A DNA stretch of 64,000 bases from Pezizomycotina sp. ARF18 (lineage: Eukaryota; Ascomycota), in contig AZLU01000133.1 in assembly GCA_002224055.1 (NCBI GenBank), positions 26,572 to 90,571 on the forward strand, given 5' to 3'. Both the position numbers and the translations under genes were made by a program. The notes beneath the pieces were generated by a model, which searched no databases, had not been told where the DNA came from, and saw nothing but the letters and a program-made list of their open reading frames with translations. This document shows positions 14,301 to 26,385 of the stretch, piece by piece; position 1 is the stretch's first letter; each line of letters opens with the position of its first letter.

Positions 14301-15544
14301 GCTCATTCGCAGTACAGCCAAGCGTGGTTGACTAGCCTAATGAGATAAGTATTCCGCCTAAAATGAAACGGCGTCAAAATGATAGTCGAAGTGGCGAAGC
14401 TCCATCTTAGCATTGCGATAGAGGCCCCTATTTCCAATCCCCCCTCTCTCTCACTCTCTCTCTCTTTTTTTTTTTTTTTTTTTTTTTAAGTCCTGGGGTT
14501 ACGTATTAGACATCGGTTTTTCGGCCAGCGGTAGTGTGAAACATCATGTCTTGCGGGATCCAACGGATAACGGCAGCGTACTAAGGACAGCTGCGCAAAT
14601 CTCGTTTCTTTCCCTATTTGAAGTATCACTGTATCAGTCATTGATGGACTCAGTTTCCTATAGCAACTGTAAAGTAATGGTACTTGCACCTTATCAAAAG
14701 TACGCACTCAAAGAGTTAAAAAATAATCAAATGGAAAAAAAGGAAGGAAAGAAAGAAAAATTCCAATGATAACTACTTGTACCTGCCCTCAGCCCTTTTT
14801 TTTTTTTTTTTTTTCCCCGAGATGGATGGGATGTCAACCTCATGTGCGCGTTTCCGTCTTCGCCCTTTTCGATTTTCAACGAAACCGGCTAAAATAGAAA
14901 TTTTCCTTTGAATGATTTTATCCGGACTAGATATTTCAATCCAGACTAGAATGGCGTCTGAGATCTCCAAAGGCGTAGTATTTTGGCGTGCTCTTTATTA
15001 TTAGCAGGAGCGTGCTAAAGACGGGAATTCGACCTCAGCCTTTACCAAAAGGCACGAAAAGGCATACCTGGAGGAGTGGAAGGTCCAAACCAACAGCCCC
15101 AGGCTAAATTAGTTTAAAAAAATAAAAATAATCGAGAGGAGAAATCGAAGACTGCTACTCCAGGCTTCGTCCAAGATAAGAAAAAGTGGGGGAAGAGGAA
15201 AGTTTCCCGTCAAAGTTGCCTTCCTCTTGCAGTCTTTTCGAGGGCGACCCGCCAATAGTATTCGGATACTGGGTCATAGTGAGAGTCCTCGGACCCCGCG
15301 CGATTCGGCCTCATGACCAAGGCGAAATCAATGACGGCACAGGAAATCCGGACTCGGGCCATTTTTCCTTACAACTAGAATCGATCCGGTGGGCGGCGTC
15401 TTTTAGGGATAAGGTAAATCGGGACGTCAATCTATCTAGCTTCAATACAAAGCTCAAATTTTCAATTTAGCACTCATTCGGCCTAGGAGCCGGTCGTAAA
15501 TTGCAACTGAAGATCTTAGATTAGAATACCAGAGTTGGTATCTG

Positions 15545-16447
15545 TTATGAATAAAGCCCCACTAATGCATCGTGAATTGTCAGTCTGCAGGGAATACTCT
15601 GAAAAGAGAGCAACGAAGAAAGAAAGGGACCAAGGAAAGAAGCTCTGTAAAATCTTATGTTAAGAAAAGGGTAAGATGGCACTGCCGATGCAAGAAAGAA
15701 AGAATTGCCGTCCCTCTTAATCACCAAAGACATTGAAGTGAAGAATATGCCTACGAAAGAAGAGTACAGTTGGACTCGTAGCATCTGTGGCATATTGACG
15801 AAATTACTTGACTGCACTTTGTTAGTCGTTAGATGCCTGAGCAGAAGAAAAATGGGATGTTTAGTTTTGAGTTGGAGCGAACTATACCTACACCGCGGTC
15901 CCTTTATGGGAGCATGGCGTAGGAAGGGGCCTAATTCCTGAGAATAGAAAGTGATGTACAAGCTGGAGTGCGTGGAAAATAGCGTGGTCATTCAATGGTG
16001 GTTGGACCTTGTCACTGCTCTCCGTCAATGGTTTCCATTAGTAGTGTAGCAGCTTCAAGAGTGAAATGCGGATATAGTTGAACTTTAGGAAGCAAACGTG
16101 CTGCATACATTTTCTTCGTTTGTAAATAAATTCTAATAAGAAACAAAAGTTTTACCGCCCACCTTGCCCTTCTTTCATAAGCTTTGAGTGTCTCTTGAGT
16201 TTGCTGTTGATATATTGGCCGAAGATACTGAGTGCGATAATAGGAAAGCGCTTGTTGCGTTCGGATCCTCAGCAAGTGCCAACAAGCAGAGCAGCTCTGG
16301 AGGAAAATTTGAAACGTAGGACACCGCTCTGATAGACATGTGTTGAATGTTAGGTAGGCCACTATATCTCCTTGATTGGTGGTTCACTTTGAATGATGGT
16401 AGATTGTATTTTTTTTTGGGGGGGGTGTGGTGCGTGTGTATAGCCAA
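15545..16447 (-). other. Cluster of overlapping minus-strand open frames, unknown
   Basis: Three open frames of 148, 116 and 90 codons overlap or follow each other on the minus strand, in a region where other frames are short. The 148-codon frame is hydrophobic in places (for example RASFLGPFLSSLLSF). The 116-codon frame is basic with QTQETLKAYERRARW. I recognise no family, no catalytic motif and no consistent intron. Because frame changes are common in this sequence, the three could belong to one gene, but chance open frames are just as likely. Confidence 0.2.
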
Positions 16448-18106
16448 AATAGAGAGGTGGTTAGGCGTTTGATAGTGCGAATGAGAATATTCAACACCAG
16501 TAGTATTTTTTTCCCCCTTCTTAATAATAGCCGGTTAGAGATTTCTTGAACTAAACAGCAACCCTTCCTTCACTCCTTTTTCTTGCCTTTTATTTTTATT
16601 TATTTTTATTATTTATTTATTTTTATCGTTATTTTTCTCTACTGATTTACCAACGGTATTCAGAAGGCAACATCTCCACGCCCGAAAACATGCTATTAAA
16701 CTGTATACCGCTCCTGATAACAACTAGAAGATTACCTTAAAGATGAATTTCTCACCGAGAAAACCCATATAAACTGTCTACCAACATTTTACAGCTCCTT
16801 AGTTCTTTTATAAGTTCAATTAGCTTTTTCTTGTTTAATCACATTTAGCGTACCTAGCAGAGAGTGCGTAAAACTCTGGTGTTCTAAAGCTCTCTAGCAG
16901 ATTTTTTACCCGACGGACCACCAGAGTGTACCAGCAGATGATAGCGTGGATTTGCGTGAGTTCCCGTGATCTCACGAAGAGCTTCTAAGAACGGATTATT
17001 CATTCGTACGGGCTTCGGGGACCACAATATTGGAAGTGTTACTACTACTGTAAGTTTAGGAATTGATCCTCTGACTGTTTCACTGATCCTGAAGAGAGGT
17101 GCTCCTTGCGCTTTCTCATTCACATCTCAGTTCTTATCCACCTCTTCCTTTATCAAGTTCTAAAAATAATATTTCCAAAACTACATATACTATACTCAAA
17201 GGCACACACTTCTTGATCGACCCACCGCTTGCTTTATATCAATTTTCGGTTAGTTTGAGGTGTTTCTGAGTGGAAGCTCAGAAATGTAGCCCATGTTTCT
17301 TTGTGTGTAGCAAGTTTTATGTACGGGTTTCTCTATGGCTACCAGCTACTTAACGACCTACACTCTTAAGTGCACGTCGTTAAGGCTTGTGTAGCACTGG
17401 GTGCCACATCGATTTTCAATTCACAGGCCTTGAGTGAATAAGTATATTTCCCTCTTTTCCCCTTTCCCCTACATCAAAAAACGGAAATCCGGGCGCCCCT
17501 ATGCAAGCAAAGGAGGAAATAAGAAATCGATGGTAGCTGTTCTATCTCTCTTATTCTGCCCTACTTCTTCGCCTGTCCTTTCCCCATTTATGATAAGTAG
17601 CATATCAGCAAGTAGTATGATTTTAAGTTTGATTCTTATTTTATTTCTATTTTATTTTTCTTCTCAGGAAAAATAATAAAATAATAATAATAAAAGGAAA
17701 ATGACGAAAGCAGAATAAAATACTATTGATATTTGATTCGAACTATACGGATCTAGGTCCCTACAAGCAATCTCCCACTTCTTCAGCAAAAAAGAGAACA
17801 AAGAAATGAAAAAAAAAAAAAATCCTGACTTAAGAAGTAAATAAAATATTCACTCTCCCAAACCACACATTGGAAATCAGGAAATATATAATTATCGTAA
17901 CAAATTATAGAATATCCAAGCTAAAAAGCAACTAAATAAAAGAAAAAGAAAAAAAAGTTACCCTCTTATCGGTTCTATTCATAATCGTAGTATACTCTTT
18001 AACTGTTTATTTAGTAATAATATTATTATTATTATTATTTCTAATTATTACGATTAATTTATCTTAATTTTTATCCGTTTTATTTATTTCTCTCTCTCTC
18101 TCTCTC

Positions 18107-18107
18107 T

Positions 18108-18142
<35 letters not shown>
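18107..18142. repeat. T21-A15 inverted homopolymer
   Basis: A run of 21 T passes directly into 15 A, after a CT dinucleotide tract. It is a perfect self-complementary sequence. Similar T-to-A junctions occur at 33177-33195 and 34578-34617. Confidence 0.9.
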
Positions 18143-18144
<2 letters not shown>

Positions 18145-19327
18145 TACTTCCACCTTCAACGCCCCCGTCCCACATAATTTTGCCCCGCTAGCTTCAAACG
18201 ACAATAATAAAGCCTACTTCTACTGTACCGATGACCAAGAAGGAGGACTGTATGTATTTGATTTATTTTCAATCCACGTCCTGATATCAACATCTGCTAC
18301 ACGCATGCATGGTTAAAAAAAAAAAAAAACCACCCATCCACCGTCTAGAATCGACATCATTTTACAGAAGGACTTACCTTGAAGCTAAACTAAGTAGGTA
18401 CGAGGTACGGATACTAAATTATATGCCGTTGTTTTATTTTTGAATCCTCCATCGACAAGCAAAATAGCAAGATATACACGGCTACGAAGCTAGGCTTGTA
18501 GAAACATTCGTCAATTGAGTATGTTGTAATAACGCAACTATTATCTCAGAAGGAGTATTGGTCTTTTAATAGCCTCTAGCAGTCCCCTTTACTGCATATA
18601 ATGTTACTATTTTTTACTTTTATTTTTATTTTATTTTTTTTTAAGAGAAGGGCCAAAAAAGGCTATTCTACCTCGTGATATACAATTTGTCGGAGTGTAG
18701 TTGTGTAAGGTCTTCTGTTTTCTCCATCTGCTTCTCTTGCTTCTTCTCTTTTCTTTTTCTGTCGTTTTTTTTTTTTTTTTTTAATCATACGTCCCTCTAA
18801 TACATCGAATCGAATTTTTTTTCCTTGTTTTCACCTCCGTCTTAATCTGTTATATCCTCTGCTGAGGAAGAAGAAAAGAAAGTTGTGAGAAGAAGAAAAA
18901 AAAGAGAAAAATAAAAAAAGCAAGAAAATTATTACAGAGTTGTCCACGGGATACTAAAGCTCAGCATAACAAAGAAATCCGTACCTGAGATATACAAAGG
19001 AGTTTAAACGTCTGTTCCTGCTTTCCCTCACCCTCACCCATCCTACTCTCCTCTTTCCCCCTTTATGTTCATGCTGAATTCTTTCTCTCTACTTAGCTGT
19101 AGATTTCATTCCTCTTTCAAGAAGATTGTTGATCTGAGCATCGCTTCTTCCCCCCTTTTTTCTCTCCTGAAATTCTTCTTTTCTTTTTCATTTCTTCCAT
19201 TTTGGTCTACTATCTAGCTTTCATTTGCTTGGTACTAACATACTCTACCCATCTTCTGCGATCAAACGGACTCTGTGACGAACATCAGCTTGTGTAGGTT
19301 ACCGAGACCTCACAGAAAGGCTTTATT

Positions 19328-21622
19328 AATGGACCCACATCCGTACTTAACAACCCGTCCCTGCCTCTCCTGGATATAATTTACAGCGTCCAGAGCAATC
19401 TCATTCTCAGCAGCAGCGATCCACAAATCGTTGTGCTCAGATAGCATTGAGCAGTCCATCTTTTACCAACAGCAGGCAAGGAGCTTCGGCGGCAAGCTCG
19501 ACAATATATATCTGACTCCGGATTTTCATATTTACGGACTGGCTTACGCATACAAGACGAACAACTGTCCCAATCAAAAAAGGGGCCAGATGTTATTTAA
19601 CCCACTGCTTCTGTCTCCGTTTCTATGGACGGCAGTGAAAACGCTGAGAACCAAATGAAGCATGAAGACGAGACAGAGCTTTTGTACTACAATGGCGGAA
19701 GGGGACCCTATGAAGAAGAGGCCCAATTCGGCTCTGCTAGTCAAGCCCAAAACTCATACTACGGAAGACCTTTGTCTTCTGCTTCGTCTTTTGACATGTA
19801 TGGTTCAGCCCATCAAGACTCTCTATATTCACCTGCACCGACTCAAGGTTCCTTTGATGACGGTTCTCAATTCTGTCGCGACCAGTAAGCACAGAAAAGA
19901 AACCAATTGTTTATACTCATAAAATTCATCCAACTGGATATTAACATATCATCTCACCTTTTGGTTTCTTTGTATACATTCCCGTAGTCGTTTGCTTACA
20001 TGCCAAGTGCTTTGTACTCAATACATGTTGATATATTGCTATTCACATCTTAACATTTCAAAAAAAAAAAAACCCTCATTAAATTTAAAGAATATACCGT
20101 GCTAACCGCCTTCTGATAGGATCTAACTTCTCCTCACCGACTTGCAATCGACCCATCTACTGCAACAGTTTCCTCTTTTTCACTGTTGCACTACGGCTCG
20201 ACTCATCGGATGAAGATATCGCGGCTCTGAGGGCGAGCCAAAGTCAGGGGAACTTCGATTCCTACTACGCTCATGACCAAGCTTCTTTCGATTATATGAA
20301 GGAGAGAGCAAGATCCAGTACGATCCACGGTCAAGTTATGGGATCACCGCCGACCCCAGCAAACTCTAATGGCTCAGCGTCCAGCAAACGAAATCGTAGT
20401 GCTGTAACACGCTCAGCCAGCAAAAATTCCGCGCCATCCGTACCTGAAATAAACTCTATCTTGAAATCTGCAGACTCCGAAACCAAATCAAGGCCACCTA
20501 GGAAGCGTAAATCTCCAGCGTCGAACGAGGTTTCGATTTCGGGAGAAGCCAAAGTCGCGGAAAAGCCCCACGTGCCTAAGTTGGACCGACCTTTGAGCGA
20601 GCTCACCGCGGATATACTCATATTCCTATCAGAGACATGCAAGAATGGGTCAACAGAAGCCTCGAGACCAGACTTCAAGAAGTTGAAAAACGAAAAGGGT
20701 ACATCGCTCGTCCCATGAACTCTTTCATGCTCTACCGGTCGGCATATGCAGAACGGACCAAACTTTGGTGCACCCAGAACAATCACCAAGTCGTCTCATC
20801 TGTTAGCGGAGCTAGCTGGCCATTGGAGCCAACGCACATCAAAGACTTGTACAATACTCTTGCCAAAATCGAAAGAAACAATCACCAGACAGCTCACCCA
20901 GGCTATAAATTCTCTCCAAGCAAGGCTCAGCTTATCGGCAAGAAGAGAAGGACAGCAAGGATGAAGTTGATCTGATGGAGAGCGGGACGAATGATGATGT
21001 GGGCTCGTCCTCATCCATGCCGCCAAACTCCTTACCTTTTGCTACTCTCGAATCGTCTAAGCAACACTCCTCTAAAAAGAAGAAGACCACACACAACCTT
21101 TCCGAATCCATTTCCGTATCCCGCCTTCCTTCGTCGATGGCTTTAGCCGCTACTCTTCCGCAGGTCAATTCTATCAATTACCATAGCTCGACCATCGGCG
21201 CTCTTAAGTCGTCTTACGAAACGACGAACCCTGGCAAGCGCGCACCTCCGAATATGGCTCCACTAACATCGGAGCTTTACTATCAGACCAGTGTCAGGCC
21301 CACCACGTCCGCAGCTGCAAGGTTCAAACATTGAGGACGTCACCATTCGCAAACGCAAGGCCGCTCGGAAAGAGCCCTATCATGTCCAACTCACTAGCAG
21401 GAGAGGACCAATGGATTAGGCACTCAGCCAGCTACGAGCCACTTGGAATCTGCTTTTGATATGGATCTGTCTTTGCCAGCATGTACACATGATGGCGCCG
21501 AACTTTCCGATGCACAACCTTCCAGGCTATGATAATTCAATGGACGGGATTATCGACAACCCTGAGCCATGGTCCTTAAGCAGGAAGAAATTGAATACGA
21601 TGATTGGCTCAATAGCGCCTAA
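19328..21622 (+). CDS. HMG-box transcription factor of the FMF-1/PaHMG5/Ste11 type
   Basis: A likely DNA-binding regulator of mating and sexual development. The HMG box (about 20700-20925) opens with RPMNSFMLYRSAYAERTKLW and continues NNHQVVSSVSGASWPLEP and NHQTAHPGYKFSPSKAQLIG. This matches the atypical HMG box of Neurospora FMF-1, Podospora PaHMG5 and S. pombe Ste11 better than a classical MATA_HMG box. Just before it stands the family segment IPIRDMQEWVNRSLETRLQE. An intron at 19885-20119 fits consensus, with a GCTAAC branch site. A secure coding start is 19625; an upstream ATG at 19328 (MDPHPYL) followed by Ser/Gln-rich sequence may be the true start. The C-terminus ends with an acidic EEIEYDDWLNSA stop. 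The frame changes near 20610, 20945, 21325 and 21590 without introns, probably from indels. Confidence 0.85.
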
Positions 21623-23030
21623 AAGCACAACCATCCGCCGTTATATATTCTCTAAAGTGCTAAGTAGTTGGTATTAGCCTTAAAGCTTCTTTATGCTAAG
21701 CATTTGGACTAGCAGAATTCCCCCTAGCCTCACTTCTTCTCATAAATACTTTCTTTTCTATAAAAAGAGCTATAATATTTCCGCTTTTCATAGCTACGAT
21801 TTGCAGTGTTCAACTCATATATCTGTTCATTTTGTTTTCTAAAATAGTGGAAATTTTTGATTTCGTACTTAGTTGTCTCCACTTGATGAAAGTATTCCAT
21901 TTTGAACTATCTTCTCGTGTGTAGTTTTATGACCTGCATCCTTTGATAGGTTAAGTGCATCAAAAACCCGGTGTTTTTTTTTTTTTTTTTTTTTGCTACT
22001 CATCACTTCCTTTCTGCTCTTTGTGAGTTGGCAATACTCATATACAGTTCGACGATGTATAACGACGCGATTTTTTAAACAAGTCTCATATTTTATGCAA
22101 TACCGAAATTTTTTTTTCCTTATTCTGCTCACGACAAAAATAAAAGGCTGTAGACGGGGAAAAGCTTAGTGGGAATAGGATCCTCAGCCATACGAGATGA
22201 GAATATTCTCTATCTAATTAGCTCTAAAAAAATCAATATCACGCTGCACGATTGTGACAACTGCTTAGTCTCTGTTTGATTTCAGTGGAAAATTTCGGTT
22301 CATATGTTGAGTGCAATAATGTACATATGAAAACACAAAGCAACCCGGTTTGATGAATTTTCAAGTAAGTAGTTGGCAATATACGCAGGAGATTTCACGC
22401 CTATTTTGTCTTACTTTCGGAAACTATCTGCTACGGTTCAACAATTAAACCAACTTAATAGCCGTGCGGCTTACGAGCATGCTCTCGAATGCCGTCTATT
22501 GGGATCGGTTTGATTAATAGTTGAGATTACTATTACACTTAGGCGATATAGCATGGCTAAGCATTCGCGATTACGGGCGGTACGTGTAATTAAAGTAACG
22601 CTTAATCTATGGAGCCTCACGTACGGGTGCAGGTATATTTTCTATTTCGAATATTTCGATTTCCATACCTCTAATCAAAAGTAGTGGTAGTAAAAGAAGT
22701 AGAACAAATTTTAGGAATCATGACGTTTGCCAAATCTACTTTACGTACGATACTAATATATCCTTTATATCGGCGATATAAGACTTGCATTGCTGTTGAT
22801 ATTTTTATATTAGCCGATTTGGAGAGGGTCACCAAAATAATCCCGAACTTTCGTTTCGGTGTTTTAGCCGCGACACGGGTAACACCTTCGCTTATCAACC
22901 TTACACAGCCCTTGCCTAGTCACCAAGTAGAACCCTTTTCTTTCTTTTTTTTCTTTCTTCTTACAATTTTATCCGTCGTTTATCGCTATAAACTTCCGGC
23001 GAAGCTTGATTACGCCAGCACGACCGGTAA
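21623..23030. other. Intergenic region downstream of the HMG gene
   Basis: No recognised gene. It holds a T20 run (about 21975-21994) and AT-rich sequence that probably covers the 3' end of the HMG gene. A 123-codon plus-strand frame at 22684-23055 matches no known family and runs into the MITE; I treat it as chance. Confidence 0.5.
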
Positions 23031-23038
23031 CTCTCCAT

Positions 23039-23641
23039 CAGGGCATTTAGCGTGATTTACCTTGGCAGTTACCTTGGCATTATAATAGCCGAGGTTAGCA
23101 ATGTACCTCCAAAATTTAAATACTTAAGTAATAACATTGTCACTCACAAATCTAATATTTTTTAAATTTTATATTATATCTCACAACCTAATACCCCCCT
23201 CTTAAACTTAAAAATAAAAATAAATAAATATAAATCTAAATAAATAAAAAATATAAAGAAATTATTATTTTATTTAATTTTATTATTTTATATAATAAAT
23301 ATTAATTAATTTATTAGAAAAAGGCAAAAATTCTATTATTTAATTATAATCTTATATTATAAAAATAAAATTAAAAATAAAGATAAAAAATAAAATAATT
23401 TTATTTATTTAAGATTATAATTTTTTTATATATTAAGATTAAAAGAAATAGGGAATTTAATAAAATGATTATATATTATCTGACGATAAGATTCAGATAC
23501 TGAATTTAGCGCTATATCTACAGAATTGAGCTCAGAATCGGAGTTATAACAATTTTTTGAATATAAATGATAAATTTTGAAAATCTGATATTCATTTTAT
23601 TATTGAGCCTCAATGCCAAGGTAAACCACGCTAAATGCCTG
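23039..23641. mobile_element. hAT-like MITE, non-autonomous, 603 bp
   Basis: The left end CAGGGCATTTAGCGTG and the reverse complement of the right end CAGGCATTTAGCGTGG form terminal inverted repeats of about 28 bp (both continue into TTACCTTGGCAT). The left repeat also duplicates TTACCTTGGCA. Flanks are ctctccat on the left (23031-23038) and ctcccat on the right (23642-23648), an 8-bp target duplication with one base missing. CAGGG ends plus an 8-bp duplication are the hAT superfamily pattern. The interior is extremely AT-rich, with AAATA-like runs around 23200-23460, and encodes no transposase, so it must depend on a partner element. It lies 47 bp upstream of the psf1 start codon. Confidence 0.78.
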
Positions 23642-23688
23642 CTCCCATCCATAATTAACAGCACCAAAACACCAACAACGGTCCAAAA

Positions 23689-24554
23689 ATGTACGGCGAC
23701 GAAGGTTACAAGCTGGTAAATAAATAGCCAATTCATTGATTACTTTGTACCTAAGAAAATCGTTCCTTGATCTAATTAAAAAGCTTCGGATCCTTGCTAA
23801 GACGAAGAAAAATCTACCCGCAATGATTCTTTTTAATTAGGTACAACATGCAAGCGTACGCAAAATCTAGACAAGCTACCCCCGTACCAGACCGACACGG
23901 TCCGCGCTGTAACGCGGGAAGTACGCGACCTGGACCGACGTGACCGACATACTGGAGCCGTACGCGGGCTCCTTCGACCCGTCGCGGGACCCCGACCGCT
24001 TGCGCATTACTCGTCCACCACCTCTGCATGCGCCGGAACAAGCGGTGCCTGCTGGCCTACCACCGTCCGCGCTGAGAAGATCGCGGAGATGTGCTGGAGC
24101 GGCGTGGACGTTGTCGAGCAAGGGAGGCGGAACGCGGAGGAAGTAGATGGAGCTATGGACGAAGGTGAGGGTGCGGCGGTGTCGCGAGTGGCAGTTCGAG
24201 CGCGATGAGTCCGAGGAGGACGAGTATGCGAGACAGTATTCGGACATGCTGGCGGTATAAAGGCCAGTGGACGGACATTGACCTTACGGCTCGCTGGAGC
24301 CGCCGAGGGACCTGTTCATCGACGTGAGGGTGCTGAAGGATGCGGGGGAGATACAGACGGAATACGGGTAAGTATTCCACCTTAACACCCGATAATCAAT
24401 TCTACGGAGAACGACCTTAACCAAGTTTTTTTATAGTGCTATTACCCTTTCAAAGAACAGTCAATTCTTCGTCCGTCAGGTTGACGTGGAAGCGGTTAAT
24501 CAAGCAAGGTTCTTGCAGAAGCTGGATGACAGGAAGAGGTGGACGATATTGTGA
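23689..24554 (+). CDS. psf1: GINS complex subunit Psf1
   Basis: Psf1 is an essential subunit of GINS, which joins Cdc45 and MCM2-7 in the replicative helicase. Exon 1 (23689-23715) encodes MYGDEGYKL. A consensus intron (23716-23840) has a TGCTAAG branch site. Exon 2 carries VQHA then KRTQNLDKLPPYQTDTVRAV, REVRDLDR, VTDILEPYAGSFDPSRDP, HLCMRRNKRCLLAYHR, AEKIAEMCWSGVDVVE, a DESEEDEYARQYSDMLA helix, YKGQWTDIDL and SLEPPRDLFIDVRVLKDAGE. A second intron (24368-24436) splits GEIQTEYG from AITLSKNSQFFVRQ, followed by a short end at 24554. The size of about 220 codons suits the family. About seven frame changes occur in under 700 coding bases, so no single open frame shows the gene. The coding part is clearly more GC-rich than its surroundings. 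Confidence 0.92.
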
Positions 24555-26076
24555 GCTTTCATAGATGTTATTGGAGACAAGTTTCATTGTTTATGTATAC
24601 ATAAACAGGCCTTATGACACGAAGAACAACAGGCAATTCATTTATATACCTCCTCACACCGAATATATATATCAACAGAAGCGGCCGTTACCAGAGCTAC
24701 TTTGTCGCCATAGTAGTCAACATAAGCTGTCGTTAACAACACGTGCAGTAATATTTCTCCAAAAAAAAAAAAAAAAAAAAAAAAAAACCGTTCTGTATAA
24801 ACATAGCTTGCGTTTTTTGCTCCCAGCATTCCCGTTTTTTTTTCTTTTTTTGTCAGTTTCTAACACGTGAAAAAAACGACTGGAAGACGACATCATCGCT
24901 GCAACATGCAATGTGGAAATAGTCTCTTTTTTGCCCCTTGCTAATTGAACTTACTTAAGTACTCCCTGTTGGTAGTATCCACCCCACTCTATCTCCGCTG
25001 CAGTATCATCAACGAACCGAATCTTAATTGAAAAGATATATAATTTCTCGTTCAATTTTTCTCCCCCGGTCTTTTGACCGTTCAAAGGTTTCTCCCCCTC
25101 AGCGGTATTCGTTTCCGTAGCTCGAATTAACAAAGCACTGGAAGTAGGCAAGCAAGAGTATACACACGTAGCTTCTTTCTTGGAGTTTGTTGGAAATTGT
25201 CTCAAGGGCGGAAAATTTTTTCTCTCTCCCTGCTATTTCGTTAATGAAGGCAGCGCCGAGGGCGGGCAAGCGGTGTGAGCACTGGAACCCCCCTCCCACA
25301 AGGATCCTTCTTACCAGACTTGCTGAAGCGGAATAAAATTTAATTAAATATAAGTACCTCTAATTAAGATAATAATAACAGAGCTCTACGTTTTTTTTTT
25401 TCGAGTATTCCTAGTATGTACATTCATGGAATCATTAATATACGTAACGTATATATATATAAATAAGCAACTATATTCCTACTAAGCCTACTTTCAGGAT
25501 CCTGCTTTCTTCGCTGCTGCATCTCTCCTGTTGCTTCCTTTTATTCGACTTCTCTACTTCTGGATTCATTGCCGTTAGGATTAGATTCTGCCGATTTCCG
25601 CCCCGCGCTTCAACATTCCCTTTAACCCCTCTCAGAAATCCATGGCCATCGCCGCACATAAATTAGCCAAACATACCAAGTAAGACGCTAAAGGAGAAGG
25701 AAAAAAAAAAAATCAAAAGCGGCCTTTTTCTCTTCCTTTGCAACAAACTTTCTTTCTTTCTTTTCCCATTTGACCCTCTGACTCGAGTACAGTAAAGAGG
25801 GTTCTTTCCACTTCGTTTTTTTCAGCCATTTCACAGCTGTAAGAAAAAAAGCTTCAACAAATCGGACCATCTGCGTTTTCAATGAGCCAATATCACGCAA
25901 TTATCGTCCGTGACACTGCCATGAGCGGTGAACTGGGTTAGATAGGAAAAAGGTCGAATTTTCAACGTCCAAACATTTCCCAACATTCGTCCAAGCTTAA
26001 CTTTACAAAGAATTAAAAAGAAGTTCGAAACCCTGGAGGTGCAGGAATGGAGGTTGTTTTCGAAAGGCAACTTAAA
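24555..26076. other. Intergenic region between psf1 and the SulP transporter gene
   Basis: No recognised gene. It contains an A27 run (about 24761-24787), T runs and pyrimidine-rich sequence around 25500-25830. It probably holds the promoter and leader of the downstream transporter. Confidence 0.5.
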
Positions 26077-26385
26077 AAGAGTAATTTTTTTTTTTTTTTT
26101 TTTTTTGCACATAGTATGGATTCTGCTTCGTCACCTGTCTCGCACTGAGGGGCGCGCGGCTGCAGACAGGAATAATGTCAGCAGCAGCCATGGCCCTGAT
26201 GAACATAACAACGAGCACGATCACAACCAAGAAGTAATTTTTTTTTTTTTTTTTTTTTGGCACAGATAGTATGGACTGTCTTCGTCACCTGTCTCGCACG
26301 ATGGGGCGGCGGCTGCAGACAGGAATAATGTCAGCAGCAGCCATGGCCCTGATGAACATAACAACGACCAGCACGATCACAACCA
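26077..26385 (+). repeat. Tandem duplication of about 155 bp over the transporter start
   Basis: Two adjacent copies (about 26077-26229 and 26230-26385) share a T tract (22 and 21 T), a following AG, an ATG (26116 and 26271) and about 110 nearly identical bases such as AATAATGTCAGCAGCAGCC. The copies differ by a few substitutions and short indels. Each carries what looks like a polypyrimidine tract plus 3' splice acceptor plus start codon, encoding [10 protein letters not shown]-like and [16 protein letters not shown] segments. Confidence 0.9.

Larger units (their letters stand above)
9150..19327. other. Gene-poor intergenic region of about 10 kb
   Basis: No known protein family was recognised on either strand, and no tRNA or rRNA was seen. 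It contains poly-A/T runs (T21 near 9570, A35 at 11289-11323, T23 near 14466, T21 joined to A15 at 18107-18142), CT dinucleotide tracts near 14440 and 18090, and many TA-rich stretches. The only concentration of longer open frames is on the minus strand at 15545-16447, listed separately. The last kilobase (about 18.7-19.3 kb) is pyrimidine-rich and is probably the promoter and leader of the downstream HMG gene. Confidence 0.55.

Noticed and set aside
16884-17163. Opposed frames of 79 and 65 codons
   Set aside because: Mirror frames in the same DNA without motifs; expected by chance.
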